From assembly GCA_947034885.2 (NCBI GenBank), contig OX344755.2, forward strand, positions 5,024,501 through 5,088,500: a stretch of 64,000 bases of DNA, read 5' to 3'. Below are positions 1 to 10,812 of this stretch, in pieces (the stretch's first letter is position 1; each line of letters opens with the position of its first letter). The notes under the pieces are model-generated. The model made no database searches. It was given only the letters and a program-made list of their open reading frames with translations, and was not told the origin of the DNA. The stretch is from Thuidium tamariscinum. Its lineage: Eukaryota; Streptophyta; Bryopsida; Hypnales; Thuidiaceae. A program made the position numbers and the translations under genes.

Positions 1-99
1 TGTCAACCCCTACACTGACATATTATAACATTAATTTTAGTAGGCTAAATTATTTCCCCAGTAGAGACTTATCAAATTATTTTATTATCATGGCGGCCA

Positions 100-511
100 T
101 TAGAGCATCCCCACTAGCTGCGCACAGGAGAGGCGCGGCCAGGGGGTGCTTGCCGAGCCATTCAAGAAGGCGGGGCCCGGGCAAATGAATTTCCCCCACC
201 CCGACACGCCAAACGAGCACAAGGAACAATCAATTCCAGATTTCAAGGCACTTTTCCATGGATTCCAAGAAAACAAGCCAGTAGTCAATGGTAAAGCTTC
301 TCGAAAAGAGGAATTAAATTTTAAAAAAAGGCACACCAAGCTTGGCCAAGGTTTCTCCATTTGGCCATGCCATCCTTAAATTTGGCCGGGCCCGGCCTTT
401 CTTTTTGCTTGGTTGTACCTCCCGTGGGGCAATTTATTCGCCCAAGCCCAGCCATTCCCCGAGTTGGCCCACTGCTTGAGTCACTCCCTAAGGCCCATGG
501 GGATGCTCTTA
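100..511. mobile_element. PIF/Harbinger-like MITE, GAGCATCCCCA family, copy 1
   Basis: The element proper is 103-508 (406 bp). It begins GAGCATCCCCA and ends with the inverse TGGGGATGCTC, and is flanked on both sides by TTA (100-102 and 509-511), the 3-bp TWA duplication typical of PIF/Harbinger. The interior is GC-rich and resembles the other family members at 20.7, 21.7, 22.7 and 42.1 kb. Open frames inside are too short and unlike any transposase, so it is non-autonomous. The superfamily is inferred from ends and target site only. Confidence 0.75.
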
Positions 512-539
512 CATCACATTGAGTGTGTATTGTGTAGTT

Positions 540-631
540 TGTCAAAAATTAAAAGAGATTTACTGGTTCCTAACTTCCTATATCAATGGAATTTTGTCCA
601 TTTGTTTCAAAAAAAAACTAAAAAAAACAAG
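540..631 (+). mobile_element. LINE 3'-end-like tail
   Basis: A short stretch with a motif like CAATGGAATTTTGTCC followed by TTTGTTTCAA and an A-rich run. The same (C)AATGAAATT...TTTGTTTCAAAA ending recurs at about 2.9, 20.5, 21.3, 21.45, 48.4 and 50.6 kb and is the usual 3' end of plant L1-type LINEs. Only the tail survives. No target-site duplication was found, because the next element begins right after the A-run. Confidence 0.35.
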
Positions 632-1016
632 TAAAGGAGAAATACCCAATACTACACTTGTATCTTGCATTGGACCCCAGAGTCATCTAGAACTGTCTCT
701 AGACTACAATTGAATAATGTGTTTGCGAAATGCTTGACTCTAATTTGCTCATGTATGTAAAGGACATATACCAAATCTGATTGGATCGCTACTAATTTTA
801 GTAGTTTTAGATTTGGGGCATCTACTGAACAATTTTAGTGGTTTAGGGAGCCAACACTTTGGAAAATCATAGAAGTTACATATGACATCAAAAAAATCTT
901 TTTTTTGAATATTCATGATTTTCACTCACTAATACTAGAAAATATTATCTTTAGAAAAAATTACCTCCAACTATGCTAAATTCCTTATTAGGACGGTTTT
1001 GGGTGTTTCCATTGTA
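632..1016. mobile_element. TA-flanked Tc1/mariner (Stowaway-like) MITE, copy 1
   Basis: The element is 634-1014 (381 bp) between TA dinucleotides at 632-633 and 1015-1016. Its right end GGGTGTTTCCATTG is the inverse of a left end like GGAGAAATACCC. The body is clearly homologous to 2142-2518 and 59862-60281: shared stretches include CCTCCAACTATGCT and GATTTTCACTCACTAATACTA. Non-coding. The empty site for the 59.9-kb copy proves the TA duplication for this family. Confidence 0.75.
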
Positions 1017-1569
1017 AATAGTGTCTTGAATGAAAAACTAGTAGGCCACTCCAAGATTTCTCATATCCACTATGAAACCATGGATGAATTTCTTAGATGA
1101 TAGTCATGGAGTTCTAAGAAAAGGAAAATCCAACATTAGCTACCGAATGTTATATAGTTTTTGAAAAAAGTGCTAAGATGGTGATCATTTCAAATTTGGT
1201 AAAGCATTGTATTTTTACATCCATCCATCTTTTGGAACTAAAAACACTTTCCAATCATGTTCATACATTTTTCATCCAAATTTGACAATTTCATCTATAT
1301 TTTGAATTGAAATGAGAAATTTATAACAAAAAAAGATCACTTTTACCAAAATAAGGAATTCATTTTGAAATGATGCAATTTGGCACCACAATGTTACCAA
1401 AAAGAAGGATTGGTCTGAGACTACCAATTGATGCATGATTAGGCACGTACAATAATTCATACATTGCCAAATTCTGTAATGCGACCAGGGAATTCATAAT
1501 CATTGGCATTGATTGTACTCAACACACTGTAAGGCGGTATTTTCATTTAATCAATCATTTCAGGTATTC
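1017..1569. other. AT-rich spacer with one dispersed repeat fragment
   Basis: I see no gene here. Positions about 1160-1305 are homologous, in opposite orientation, to 24835-24975. The shared stretch encodes a peptide of the form KC-DG-H-KFG-ALYFYIHPSFG in both copies, so it is probably a fragment of a dispersed, formerly coding repeat. Confidence 0.4.
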
Positions 1570-2126
1570 TAAAGGCCACTTCACACTATGGCCGAAGGTT
1601 GAGAGTCTATCGGTTTCCACCAATCAAATTTCAAGAAACCATGAGTTCGGACTCTCGACCCTTCACACTACGCGGCACAATCCAAAGTCCATCAAAATTT
1701 GATGTCCCCAAAACTGCCTACATGGCAACCAAATGCTTACATGGCGACAGACTCTCGACTAGAGTTTGGGTCGAGCAAAAATGGAGACCCAAACTCTAGT
1801 TGAGAGGCCGTGGGAGTTTTTTCATTAAAAATTAGAATCTAATAAGATCTTAATCATTAGATTGGCATAGGTTTGGACTTTGGGCTTGGCCATGGGCCGC
1901 TTCACACTATGGCCGTCCAAGTTGAGAGGCCGTGGGAGTTCATTTTCAAGAGTTTGGACCTTTTGGACTTGGCCTTTGGAGGCTTCACACTATGACCGGC
2001 CAAAGGCTTTAAATCCTATTTTTTATTGCCTTTTAATAGCCCATTTCTTCGGACTCTCGCCAAAGTTTGGGTCACTCACTCCCACAGCCTCTCGACTTGG
2101 TCGGCCATAGTGTGAAGCGGCCCTAA
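1570..2126. mobile_element. TIR element GGCCRCTTCACACTATGGCC, TAA-flanked
   Basis: The element is 1573-2123 (551 bp). The left end AGGCCACTTCACACTATGGCC is inverted at the right end (GGCCATAGTGTGAAGCGGCCC), and both sides carry TAA (1570-1572, 2124-2126), as in PIF/Harbinger. A further copy of the end lies inside at about 1895-1935 and a degenerate one at about 1981-2003, so the element is nested or rearranged. No transposase is encoded. Confidence 0.7.
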
Positions 2127-2139
2127 ACATGATATAGTG

Positions 2140-2520
2140 TAAGAAAGAAACACCTATTTCTGCACATGTTCTTTGTCCCTAAACTCATCCAATTACGTCC
2201 CTAGACTTTGATGAATGTGTCTTCCATATGCTAAACATTGATTTGTTGAGACATTTGAAGGACATATATTTAACTGTGATTCACTAACAACTAATTTTTG
2301 CAAAGTTTAGATTTGAGTGCACCTATGTGACAATTTTAGTGGTCTATGTAGCCAATACTTTGAAAAATCATAGAAATTACATACAACATCCAAAAAATCT
2401 AATTTTTAATAGATATTTATAATTTTCACTTGCTAATACTACAAAAATATTATTTAAAAGAATAGATGCCTTCAACTATGCTAGATTATTTATATTGACA
2501 ATTTTGGGTGCTCCCACCTA
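2140..2520. mobile_element. TA-flanked Tc1/mariner-like MITE, copy 2
   Basis: The element is 2142-2518 (377 bp) with TA on each side. It begins AGAAAGAAACACC and ends GGGTGCTCCCACC. It is about as long as the copies at 0.6 and 59.9 kb, and the two ends and the middle (GCCAATACTTTG, CTTCAACTATGCT) match them. Non-coding. Confidence 0.7.
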
Positions 2521-3782
2521 GTGCAAGGCAAAGCAAATTTTTTCAAAGATGCAACAATAGAAGTTATAGGGATTGCAAAATTTTTGGTAATTTTATCATA
2601 TTAATTGAAATTACTATGAATTTTGAAAGGCAAAAAAAGAACAAGTAACATATATAGACAATCTCTAGATTCTTCTAATTCCAGTCATTCAAAGAACTTC
2701 TTTCCTACTCACTGCTTCCTACTTTCTTGCACACTGCTTTTGAACATGTGTCATGAATTTTTAATCCCAACTTTGAAAAGGAGAAAAAATACATTTTGTA
2801 GGCAGGTCTTTCTTGGTTGTGTTAGGTTGTAGTTGTGGGTTGGGTTTTTTTGTTTTTGTATCTCCAAACCACTTGTGGTTAGTACCTTGTGCTCTTATTC
2901 TTTTGCAATGAAATTGCATTTTCTTATGTGCCAAAAGAAATGTAGGAAGAAATTTTCTTACATTTTGTTTTTGAAGCTAAGGTGGATCTTAGTACGATAT
3001 TAAATAATCATACCAAGTTTCGAAACAAGCAAGTCTCTACATTTATGTGAAGAAGGATTTGAATTTTGTCTATGTATTGATTGGAAAATTTATTATATGC
3101 CTGTATGACGAAATGAGTTTGTGACTGTAGGAAATTAGAGTAGTTTTTTTTAGTGATTTAGCTTTTTTGAAGTATTGGCAATAATTTTCGATGAACTTTG
3201 AGGAAGTGGCTACTTTTGTTCATTGTAGGGAGAAAACAATTTTCCCTAAATAGGTGAATATTAGTGAATTTTGGCTATGCATAGATTTTGATGATAAAGC
3301 AAAAGTGGCAACATATCCATCTTTGTAGTAGATGTATACTAGCCAGAACTAAAAATGTGATCTAATGACTACTATTTGGTGCACGACCTGGTGACTTTGT
3401 TTGGAATGTATGGTCAAAATGAGAGAAGTACAAGTGATTATAAACTTGTGCTTAACAAATTTAGTGACAATGTTATCTTTTGGTAGGAGGCTAGATGGCT
3501 AAATACAATTAGTGGATAGTGAAATTAGGCAAAAAAAAACAATTTCTACTCCTTAAATTCCTTCAGTAAAAGCAAAGTACATGGTCGGTGGGTGAATTTT
3601 GACAATTTTTAGCCAATACAAAAAAAAATTGGATCAGAGTGTCTCAGCTTATTGACATCAACCACTGGTTCTCAATTTCTCATCGATGGTAATTCTTCAA
3701 TGAATCAGGAAATCAATATCATTCAGGTCTTTGGCGATCATTTGCAACAAAGTTCAACACATGACAGAATTTGCTACTGCAG
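2521..3782. other. AT-rich spacer, LINE tail at about 2875-2930
   Basis: No coding region could be supported. Positions about 2875-2930 carry a LINE-tail signature (TTGTGCTCTTATTC, then TTTGCAATGAAATT and a TTTTC-rich end) without a clear poly(A). The rest is AT-rich with no repeat I could pair inside the window. Confidence 0.35.
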
Positions 3783-5146
3783 CGATGGAGACGGACCTCG
3801 TCCGTTTGAGGGAGCGCTTAGGGTTTGGGGTTTGAGCTGCGCCGCCGATAGTTCTTTTTGCATTTTCGGTGGTCGTCAGGTACTCTTGAACAATAAGGGT
3901 AATCGTATGAGAACTTTGCTCCCGAACAAATGATACCAATTATGTCCCTCCTCCCAAGTTCCTAACTCACAATAATACTTTTCTCAATCGATCGATCGGA
4001 TTCGTAGTTTCGCAAGCATCGATCTCGGCTCATTGGGCATTGAGTGTTTTTTGTTTACAAAATTAATCGCATGCATTGCTTCCAATGCCATTCGAATTCC
4101 GTAAAAATGTCTGATTGGTGCAATGCGCGTCGTTGAAATATCACGGTGAACCCTCAGTGCGAAAGAAAGTGAAATGGCATTTAGCAAGCCAGGAGGTGTG
4201 TTTGTGTTAGTGAAAATCACGTACTTATCACCGGTTATCAGTGCACAATACAATGATCAAAAGGCAATTTGTGTATGAATTTATATTTCAAATGGTAAGC
4301 ACAATTGCACAACAAGGTAATGTTAATGTGAATGGTGCATAAATTGATTGAAATGTTGATCACCAATTCAACCAGCAAGACTGGAAGTTTGATTTGAGAT
4401 TGTGTAGGAGAACGCTGCTACGAACTTCCAAAATTTGCTTGCACGCTGTACATACATGTGCCAACTCTGAGCTAATTTATCTTTCGATTGATCCAAGCTC
4501 TTCAAATTGATCGGGACAGTGATCAAGGTACCCACATCCTTCACTGAAACAGTCTAATTTCACTGAAATTTGTCTTCTTCGTTTCAGCTCTGACGCTTTA
4601 AAAGCTCCTGCAGTGTGTACTTCTGAGACTTGCTTGAAATTTGTTCTGTATGTACCAATACATCCGCTTGGCCGTTGGAGCTGTGCAAACTGAAAAGAAG
4701 ATAGTCAAGTACAATCTAAATCCGGAGTGGAACCAAGTGTTTGTTGTCGGGAGGGACAAGAATCAAGGCAGGACTTTGGAATTGATTGTTTGGAATGCGG
4801 TGAGCTCCCGTTGTTTGTATTCTTCCTCTTGATTTGCTTGTCGATGGCTTTACTTTGTTTCAATGTGGATACATAATATGCCAGTGTTCGCATTTTTGGC
4901 TGAAATTTTCATTCTCGCACAAGAAACATTTCCAAACTACAAAACATATGAGTACCACCGAGTTCAAATTCAAATTCGATATCCACTCTAAAAAACCTCA
5001 ACCCTTGAGAGCCAGTTGAGAGTATCATACACTAAACAAGAACTTGACAAGGGCACCACCGAAAATGCAAAAAGAACAATCGGTGGTGCAGCTCAAATCC
5101 CAAACCTTAAGCGGATGGACGAGGTCCGTCTCCGTCGCGGTGCAAC
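3783..5146. mobile_element. Long inverted-repeat unit enclosing a C2-domain exon
   Basis: Positions about 3784-3893 are the inverted counterpart of about 5035-5143. Shared segments include GGAGACGGACCTCGTCC, TTTGAGCTGC and TTCTTTTTGCATTTTCGGTGG, with a few substitutions and an 11-bp length difference. Read outward-in, both arms encode a peptide like NAKRTIGGAAQ-PN-KR. The arms bracket a fragment of a C2-domain gene. This could be a transposon that picked up host exons (Pack-type), or an inverted duplication of a gene's first exon. It sits against the left end of cassette copy A, and no clear target-site duplication was found. Confidence 0.4.
4650..4799 (+). pseudogene. C2-domain exon fragment
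   Basis: The frame reads YIRLAVGAVQTEKK, then IVKYNLNPEWNQVFVV, then LELIVWNA, and ends at a good donor (GCG|GTGAGC at 4799/4800). This is the central strand pattern of a C2 calcium/phospholipid-binding domain (K-x-NLNPEWNQ-F, L-VWDA). Asn replaces the usual Asp in the last motif. C2 domains bind membranes, often with Ca2+. The left acceptor is not clear, and no neighbouring exon of a C2 protein was found before or after it. It is therefore most likely a captured or orphaned exon rather than a working gene. Confidence 0.55.
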
Positions 5147-5196
5147 TCCGTCGGTCAAGGCGCGATGGAGCAGCACGGGTTTAGCGTCCTACGAAT

Positions 5197-6752
5197 CTAC
5201 TCACGGGGAATCTCTTCACAAGAAATTTCTTCACCGGGAATCTCTTGGAAGGGATTCTCTTCATAGGGAATCTCTTCACGGGGATTCTCTTGGAGGGGAC
5301 TTGGGGCACCACCTTTGGCGGGTTCTATAGAAGGAGAAAATCGTTGCCAATTAGAAACATATTGCGTATTCATAAAAAAAAAATTTAGATGGACAACCCT
5401 GCTTCACGTTCTCGTGATTATAGTCATATTTGTTTCTCAATGAGAATCACAGCTCACAACCCTTCAATCAGCTCATTCCAAGCCCTTTCATCAACCAAAA
5501 ACTAGACCGTTTTAACCAAAGTATCACCTTGGCATTACGCATTAGAGAAAATTGGACTCTCCAAAGGGTTGCCTAACTTTGACAAGCCAGTCTATATAAA
5601 GAGCTTGATTTTTGTATAAAGAGCCCAATTTTTGGCACAAGATGCGGTTTAGCTTGTGTATATATCTTCATTGCCACATAGAATATGTCAATTTTTTACA
5701 GCTTTCGTTCAATCAAACTGAAGAGCTCGTATTTCAAAGCTTTAACGTTTGGTTGCACTGTTGAACGCATGACTCACAGCTATAGGAGAAATTTTCTAAA
5801 TAAATGTAATGATGGGTCCCTTTTGCCATTGCTTAGTGGCCCTCTGGAAAGTCCAGATTTTCTCTAACATTTGGGTATGTTCCAGTAATGCTCTTTAGCT
5901 AGCTTCCCAACCCTCAGGCATTATGAAGTCCAACATTGTGATATTCAAGGTGACCAATGCTCAAAACACTAGGATTACTATTGAAAGTTCTCAGGTAATG
6001 CAATTTTGGAAGAGAGGTTCAGGAAATATAGTACATACCAAGTCCTCACGTGACGAAGTAGGTCCTATAGTCTGCAACTCTCCTCCCAAATTGAATTACC
6101 AAACATGATTCAAAGAAGTCACATGTCTTGTACCTCCAAGAGTCCCTTTCTAACTGTGCATATTTAGGACTCCCATACTCCCTAAAATCCAGGACTGGAG
6201 AGTGCAAAAGTAGTGAAATTTTGCCCATTCAACGAAACTGACATTGAAGGCTACCAAAAAACTAGAACACAAGTGAAGCTCTGAAGTCTTTCCATGAAAA
6301 TTTATGGAAAAACATTGCATGGAGTTCAATTCCCCCCCGAAATGCGATCAACTCGTAAATGGGTTGCTTGAAATGGACCCTCGATCTTAGTAGAGGTGGT
6401 GGAAGAGCAATTGGAAGCAATTCATACCTGCTTTGGAAGAGAACATGCCAATAACGGCACTTGTCAGTTTCCTTGGGAAGCTCTCAATCTCTCTTGGAAA
6501 CTCCTTTAGCACGAAGTCTTCGGGAATCTCAATTGTGAAAAGTCGTTGAATGTCGTCCGAAGAAAACGATCCCAACTTCTTATTGTCCGGCAGTTTATAC
6601 AGCACATACTCGTAGTAAGTGGCGCGGCTGTCTGCCTGGATTGTCATGGCCTTCCCCGGCTCCAGCGTTGGGTGCTCGCGGAGTATGTTGGAGTTCCCCT
6701 TCGTCACTAGCACGTTGGAACCCAATTTGTTCGTCAAGGTGGTCTTCCCCAT
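5197..6752 (-). CDS. MGKTTLTN small protein, cassette copy A (2 exons)
   Basis: Proposed CDS: exon 1 is 6752-6428 and exon 2 is 5324-5197, joined to 453 nt (150 residues). The start ATG (MGKTTLTNKLGSN) matches copies B and C. Exon 1 ends at donor GCAG|GTATGA, conserved in all three copies, and exon 2 begins after ...TTCTATAG; the phase is the same in each copy. Exon 1 encodes a compact domain with conserved LEPGK-MTI-ADS-A-YYEYVL, LPDNKKL and a SSDD-Q motif. It is probably a small beta-rich domain of a plant-specific uncharacterised family. Exon 2 is an E(N/I)Pxx pentapeptide run of about six units. No signal peptide or membrane segment is visible. Function unknown. The intron is about 1.1 kb. 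The decayed coiled-coil partner lies upstream on the same strand. Confidence 0.6.
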
Positions 6753-6899
6753 TTCGGCTGTGATTCAACTGCATTCCCACATCTTTTTAGAGCCAAGAAT
6801 TTGGCAGCATTCTCACATTCTTGAACAGAGGGCAACTCGAGATCCTTTCAAAGGAATCTTTCTAGAGAAGAGTTCAAACTCATATCCTGTTAAATTGGT

Positions 6900-7780
6900 T
6901 CAATGAATAAAATATTGTTGTGGCGTAGGTTACAACCTCTTATTCATTAGATACTTTGAATTATCTCCCTCACTTTTGGTGGTATCATGCTTAATTAGTT
7001 CAGAAAGACATTGCTGTGGCTAAGGATATACAACGCTCCTCCATTAGACTATCCCAGGTGGTCATCCAATGTGGGCTGTGATCCAATTGCATCCCCACAG
7101 TTTCCAATTAGCGGAGAATGCAAAAGCATTTTCGCATTCTAGAACGGAGTGCAGCTCATCCTCTAGGAGAAACCTTTAGAAACCTTTGGAGTTCATACTG
7201 ACATCTTACTATTTAACTTCACAAAGAGATCGTTGGGACTCAGGTTCTAAGCTCTTCTCCGGTACACTCTTATACTACCCATTCAATTCTAACACCATCT
7301 ATTATCGACTATTCTCTTTGAACATCATTATCGTCAATTTCAGAAACACACCGGTGCAATTCTGGATGCCAAAATGGTGAAATTCATCTGCATTAAGCTC
7401 AAGAAACCAAGACGGGTAGAGATTTACATTTTAAGCAGGGCACTCTCAAAAGTGCGGCAGCCGAGCAATTCCACCAATTTAATGATCATTCTAATAACTT
7501 CATGTGAGCTTATACATGATTTGCTCAAAAAGGATCATTTTCCTCGTGATTTAATCATAAGCAGAACTACAATCTGATTACCAGTATAACGATGAACGTA
7601 AAACTGAAAATAGAAGTTTCCAAAAATATTGGGGAATGGGGTTTTTAGTAAACTGGAATTTCAACCCTGGTTTCAACAAGCAGTGGGTATTCAGTACATC
7701 AGGTTGCTGAACTTTCAAACATCGTGAAAAATTCTCAATTGATTCACATGAGGAAGGGTCTCAAGTGTACTCACCAGTGA
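6900..7780. other. Conserved spacer between the two cassette genes, copy A
   Basis: This stretch aligns with 45.0-45.9 kb and 61.8-62.7 kb. It holds no certain exon, but a block at 7374-7430 is unusually well kept in all three copies: an ATG-start 14-codon plus-strand frame followed by GT, or on the minus strand an AG followed by ATGAATTTCACCATT. It could be an exon of an overlapping transcript or simply young duplicate DNA. Confidence 0.35.
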
Positions 7781-7814
7781 ACACGGGGACAATCAATCTA
7801 CTCAGAGATCTGAA

Positions 7815-8665
7815 TCACTGGGCAGGAGGAAAACCTGGTTTACACAAAATGCTCCGAAACGAAACAGGAAACAACACTCCAAAGGCAACTAAGGTTAACA
7901 CGACGACCACAAAGTAAATGCGTCTCTTTGTCAACGACGTCCTCTGTTGGTTAGTGTCGTGCTTTATCTCCCAATTCAACTGGGAAAAATCAATTTCCTT
8001 GGATCCTGGTTCGCGAAGCAGTTTTCCCACTTCCACTGCAGTCTATTTGCATACAAAAGTGAATCAGAATCAAAATCAAAATCAATTGAACCCTCCCACA
8101 CCTGCAAATTAATTCCTGGGATTGAAATCTCTACATTCCAAAGACACCCGTAAACATATGAAACACACAGTAGAAGTGCTGCTTGCTAGAACCAGTTTGA
8201 AGGGGGGGAAAAAACATCCTTTCAGAGCTAGTGAGTTTCCAAGCCTTGCATGGTACGGTAAGGTAAGGTAAGCTTCAATATAATCAAAGACCTTGATATC
8301 TCGCTGCTCTGAATCTATGGTCGTCTGCAAATTGTCAATTTGATTCTACTTCTGTGTAACTCCAAAAGTACTGACGTCCACCGAGGCCAGCACCGATAAG
8401 GCAATGCCGGGCTCCACTTGTTGTGGCAGTCCAGAAGGCTCGACTGCGACACGGCCGTGAGCACAACCCCTTGGAACACGCTGACGAATCCGATCAACTG
8501 GTACACCTCGTTCTTCAAACTGGCCACCCGGTTCTTCCTGCGCTCCACTCGACGGCTGAACAACTCCTCCTTGCGGGTCCACTCCGCCAACGTCGCGTTG
8601 AAAATGGGATTCTTCTAATGTCCAACAGTTTCTTGATCTCCTGGTAGCACTCCGGGCTGGATCAA
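7815..8665 (-). pseudogene. Coiled-coil/membrane protein pseudogene, cassette copy A
   Basis: Exon 2 (8042-7815, acceptor CAAATAG, stop TGA) is intact and carries one membrane segment (FVVVVLTLVAFGVLF). Exon 1 survives only from about 8665 down to donor AAG|GTCTTT at 8292/8291, and homology to copy C stops abruptly at 8665, so the 5' half is gone. Within exon 1 there are two 2-bp insertions relative to copy C (near the NKWSP motif and about 30 bp further on) and a TAG where copy C has TGG. It is therefore a truncated, frameshifted relic. The first hydrophobic segment (KNEVYQLIGFVSVFQGVVL) is still readable. Confidence 0.75.
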
Positions 8666-8775
8666 ATTTCAGAATCATTACCAACCGAATGCTGAAATCC
8701 ACACGCCACCAGTAAGCACAATTCGAATATATAATTAATTTCTGTGTTGCAGTTAGTAAGTTTGTTGTGTTGCAG

Positions 8776-9025
8776 AGAACATGCTACTAAGTTATGTGGT
8801 AGGGAGATTGACTACAGATTTCAAGTTCCAGAGTCCCTTCAAGTCCAGCTTCACATGGTGATATTTTGCATGAGCAACGGCGTTGCGGTAGTAAGGTATT
8901 GCTGTACATTTGCTGAAGTTTGTTCTCAATTTTTGCAGATAGTCGCCAAAGACCAGAAGGATGTTCCCGATTGGTTGAAGCATCACCATCAATGGGAACC
9001 GGCAGTTGATGTCAATAAGCTGAAG
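8776..9025 (+). pseudogene. Two unrecognised exons of a broken gene
   Basis: Exon 8776-8857 lies between TTGTTGTGTTGCAG and |GTGATA and reads ...GREIDYRFQVPESLQVQLHM. Exon 8939-9025 lies between CTCAATTTTTGCAG and |GTACAC and reads IVAKDQKDVPDWLKHHHQWE then PAVDVNKLK (exactly 29 codons). Both are phase 0 at the junction, so they can be joined. The splice sites and codon-like sequence argue for real gene remnants, but I do not recognise the family. There is no start or stop, and neighbouring exons are absent, so this is probably a fragment cut off where cassette copy A was truncated. Confidence 0.45.
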
Positions 9026-9135
9026 GTACACTCTGATTTCCTGCAGTCACAAGCTATTTCCGTTGTAGAGACATGCTGGTGCAAGAACAAGCTTCGTAGG
9101 TAAACCGTTTATTTTATATACTGTCAAACTCGGTA

Positions 9136-10659
9136 TTAACCCCTAACTGCCCTAGGCATCAAAATCTGGTGTTTGCAAAACTTTGAAGTTAAATAAAACC
9201 TAACTAAGTTGTCATTTTCAGTAGTTTGTATTTCTGGAAAGTTCTTCTAGAAGTCTAGTTTTAATGTCAAAAATTCAATCTGGAAAATGAATGATAGTGA
9301 TTTTTCTATACAAGATTTTGTGCAAGCGTACCCCTTGCAATCTTGACTTTCTGTAGTGTTGAGAGCTCTTGAAAATGAGTCTCAAATACACTAGATCTTG
9401 GAGAAAAAATCACATTCAAAATTCATTTACAAAAATTGCAAAATTGATTTTGGAGAGCCATAAATTGATTGGAATTATGCATGTTAGGCCCTTTCACCTC
9501 ATATATTTTTGGTCACCAACTTTTTAGATTTAACTTGTAAAAAGAGGGTAGAAACACTTTACAACATTTTGATAAATTGTATCAAACATCTCTTTTTCAA
9601 ACACTTTGTAAAAAGAGGGTAGAAACACTTTACAACATTTTGATAAATTGTATCAAACATCTCTTTTTCAAACACTTTGTAAAAAGAGGGTAGAAGGGTC
9701 ATTGCAAGAAACACCTGTCCTATTTCATGTCACAATTTGAACCACTTTTTTGTTGTCTACAATAACTTTTGGAGATTAAGTCCAATGAAAATGAAATTTT
9801 TATTGAACATACCTAACTTGAAGTTTATTAGATCCCTTATTTTTCAGAAATTAAAAAAAATCATTTTATATTTAAAAAACATTTTCGTTGAGCGTCACAA
9901 AATTACGTTTATGGTTATCATTACGTTCGCAGTGTCTAAATTTAATGATTTGATGACGAAACTTTCATGGTCTATTTGCATAGGTGTAAAACCTACAAAT
10001 TCCAAAAAAAAAATTTAAAATATGTTTTTTTATGTCCTCCACATGAGTACAAATTTTTTTTTTGGCACGCAATTTTTGAACAATGGTAATGGTTCTAAGA
10101 TCAAACTTTTGGTCAAATCTCATCAAAATCAACTTTCCTCAAATGGCCAATTTTTAGTTTTTCTTAAAATTTATTTTCCTATTTTTTACAAATTAAAATG
10201 TCGAAGTACTAATTTTCATGAGATTTTGCACTTTTCTGGATTTCCTACTTAGAGATTTTTCCTATGCTTTTCCTTTCTAGGGTATATTCTTCTTAAAGAT
10301 TTATACATGAAACATATTTTTCACTTTTTTTAAAACTTGTTTTTCTAATTTTAAAGTACTCCCGAAAAAAAAAAGACTACGTTGCAAAACGCTACGCTTT
10401 TTGGTAGATGTTTCTTGCAACGACCTAGAAACACTTTTGCAATTTTAACACCCTCATGATCAAACATTATAATCTTTTACACTTCATAAGTCCTATTGTT
10501 GTGTTTTCTTTTCCTATGCAATCTCTAACATGTCCAAGTTGAATTTGTACGGTTACAATTCAAAAAAAATTGATACAATTTATCAAAATGTTGGCATTTT
10601 GTTCAACTTAGAGCAAATTCTAAGAAGTTCAAAATAGGCCTTGGGCATATAGGGGTTAA
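9136..10659. mobile_element. TTAA-bounded piggyBac-like element, 1.5 kb
   Basis: The element is 9140-10655 (1516 bp) between TTAA at 9136-9139 and 10656-10659. Left end CCCCTAACTGCCCTAGGC; the right end read inward is CCCCTATATGCCCAAGGC. TTAA duplication with CCC-starting ends is the piggyBac hallmark. No transposase frame is present. An internally deleted, inverted relative lies at 23.9-24.5 kb, and a fragment at 55.6-55.9 kb. The interior also holds a 71-bp tandem repeat. Confidence 0.7.
9537..9694. repeat. 71-bp tandem repeat, about 2.2 units
   Basis: Units begin at 9537, 9608 and 9679 (partial), each starting GTAAAAAGAGGGTAGAA. The first two units are almost identical, so the duplication is recent compared with the surrounding element. 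Confidence 0.9.
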
Positions 10660-10812
10660 GAATGTGCCACCTAAATAATCGTTGAGTTTTTCCTTCTTCT
10701 TTTTGGATTAAATAGCATCAATACCTTGGGACCACTATTAAGCTAGAAATTTACATCATCAAGCAATAATCATTGTAGGGTTTCGTTCTTCCCCACTGTC
10801 GGTTTTCTAAGA

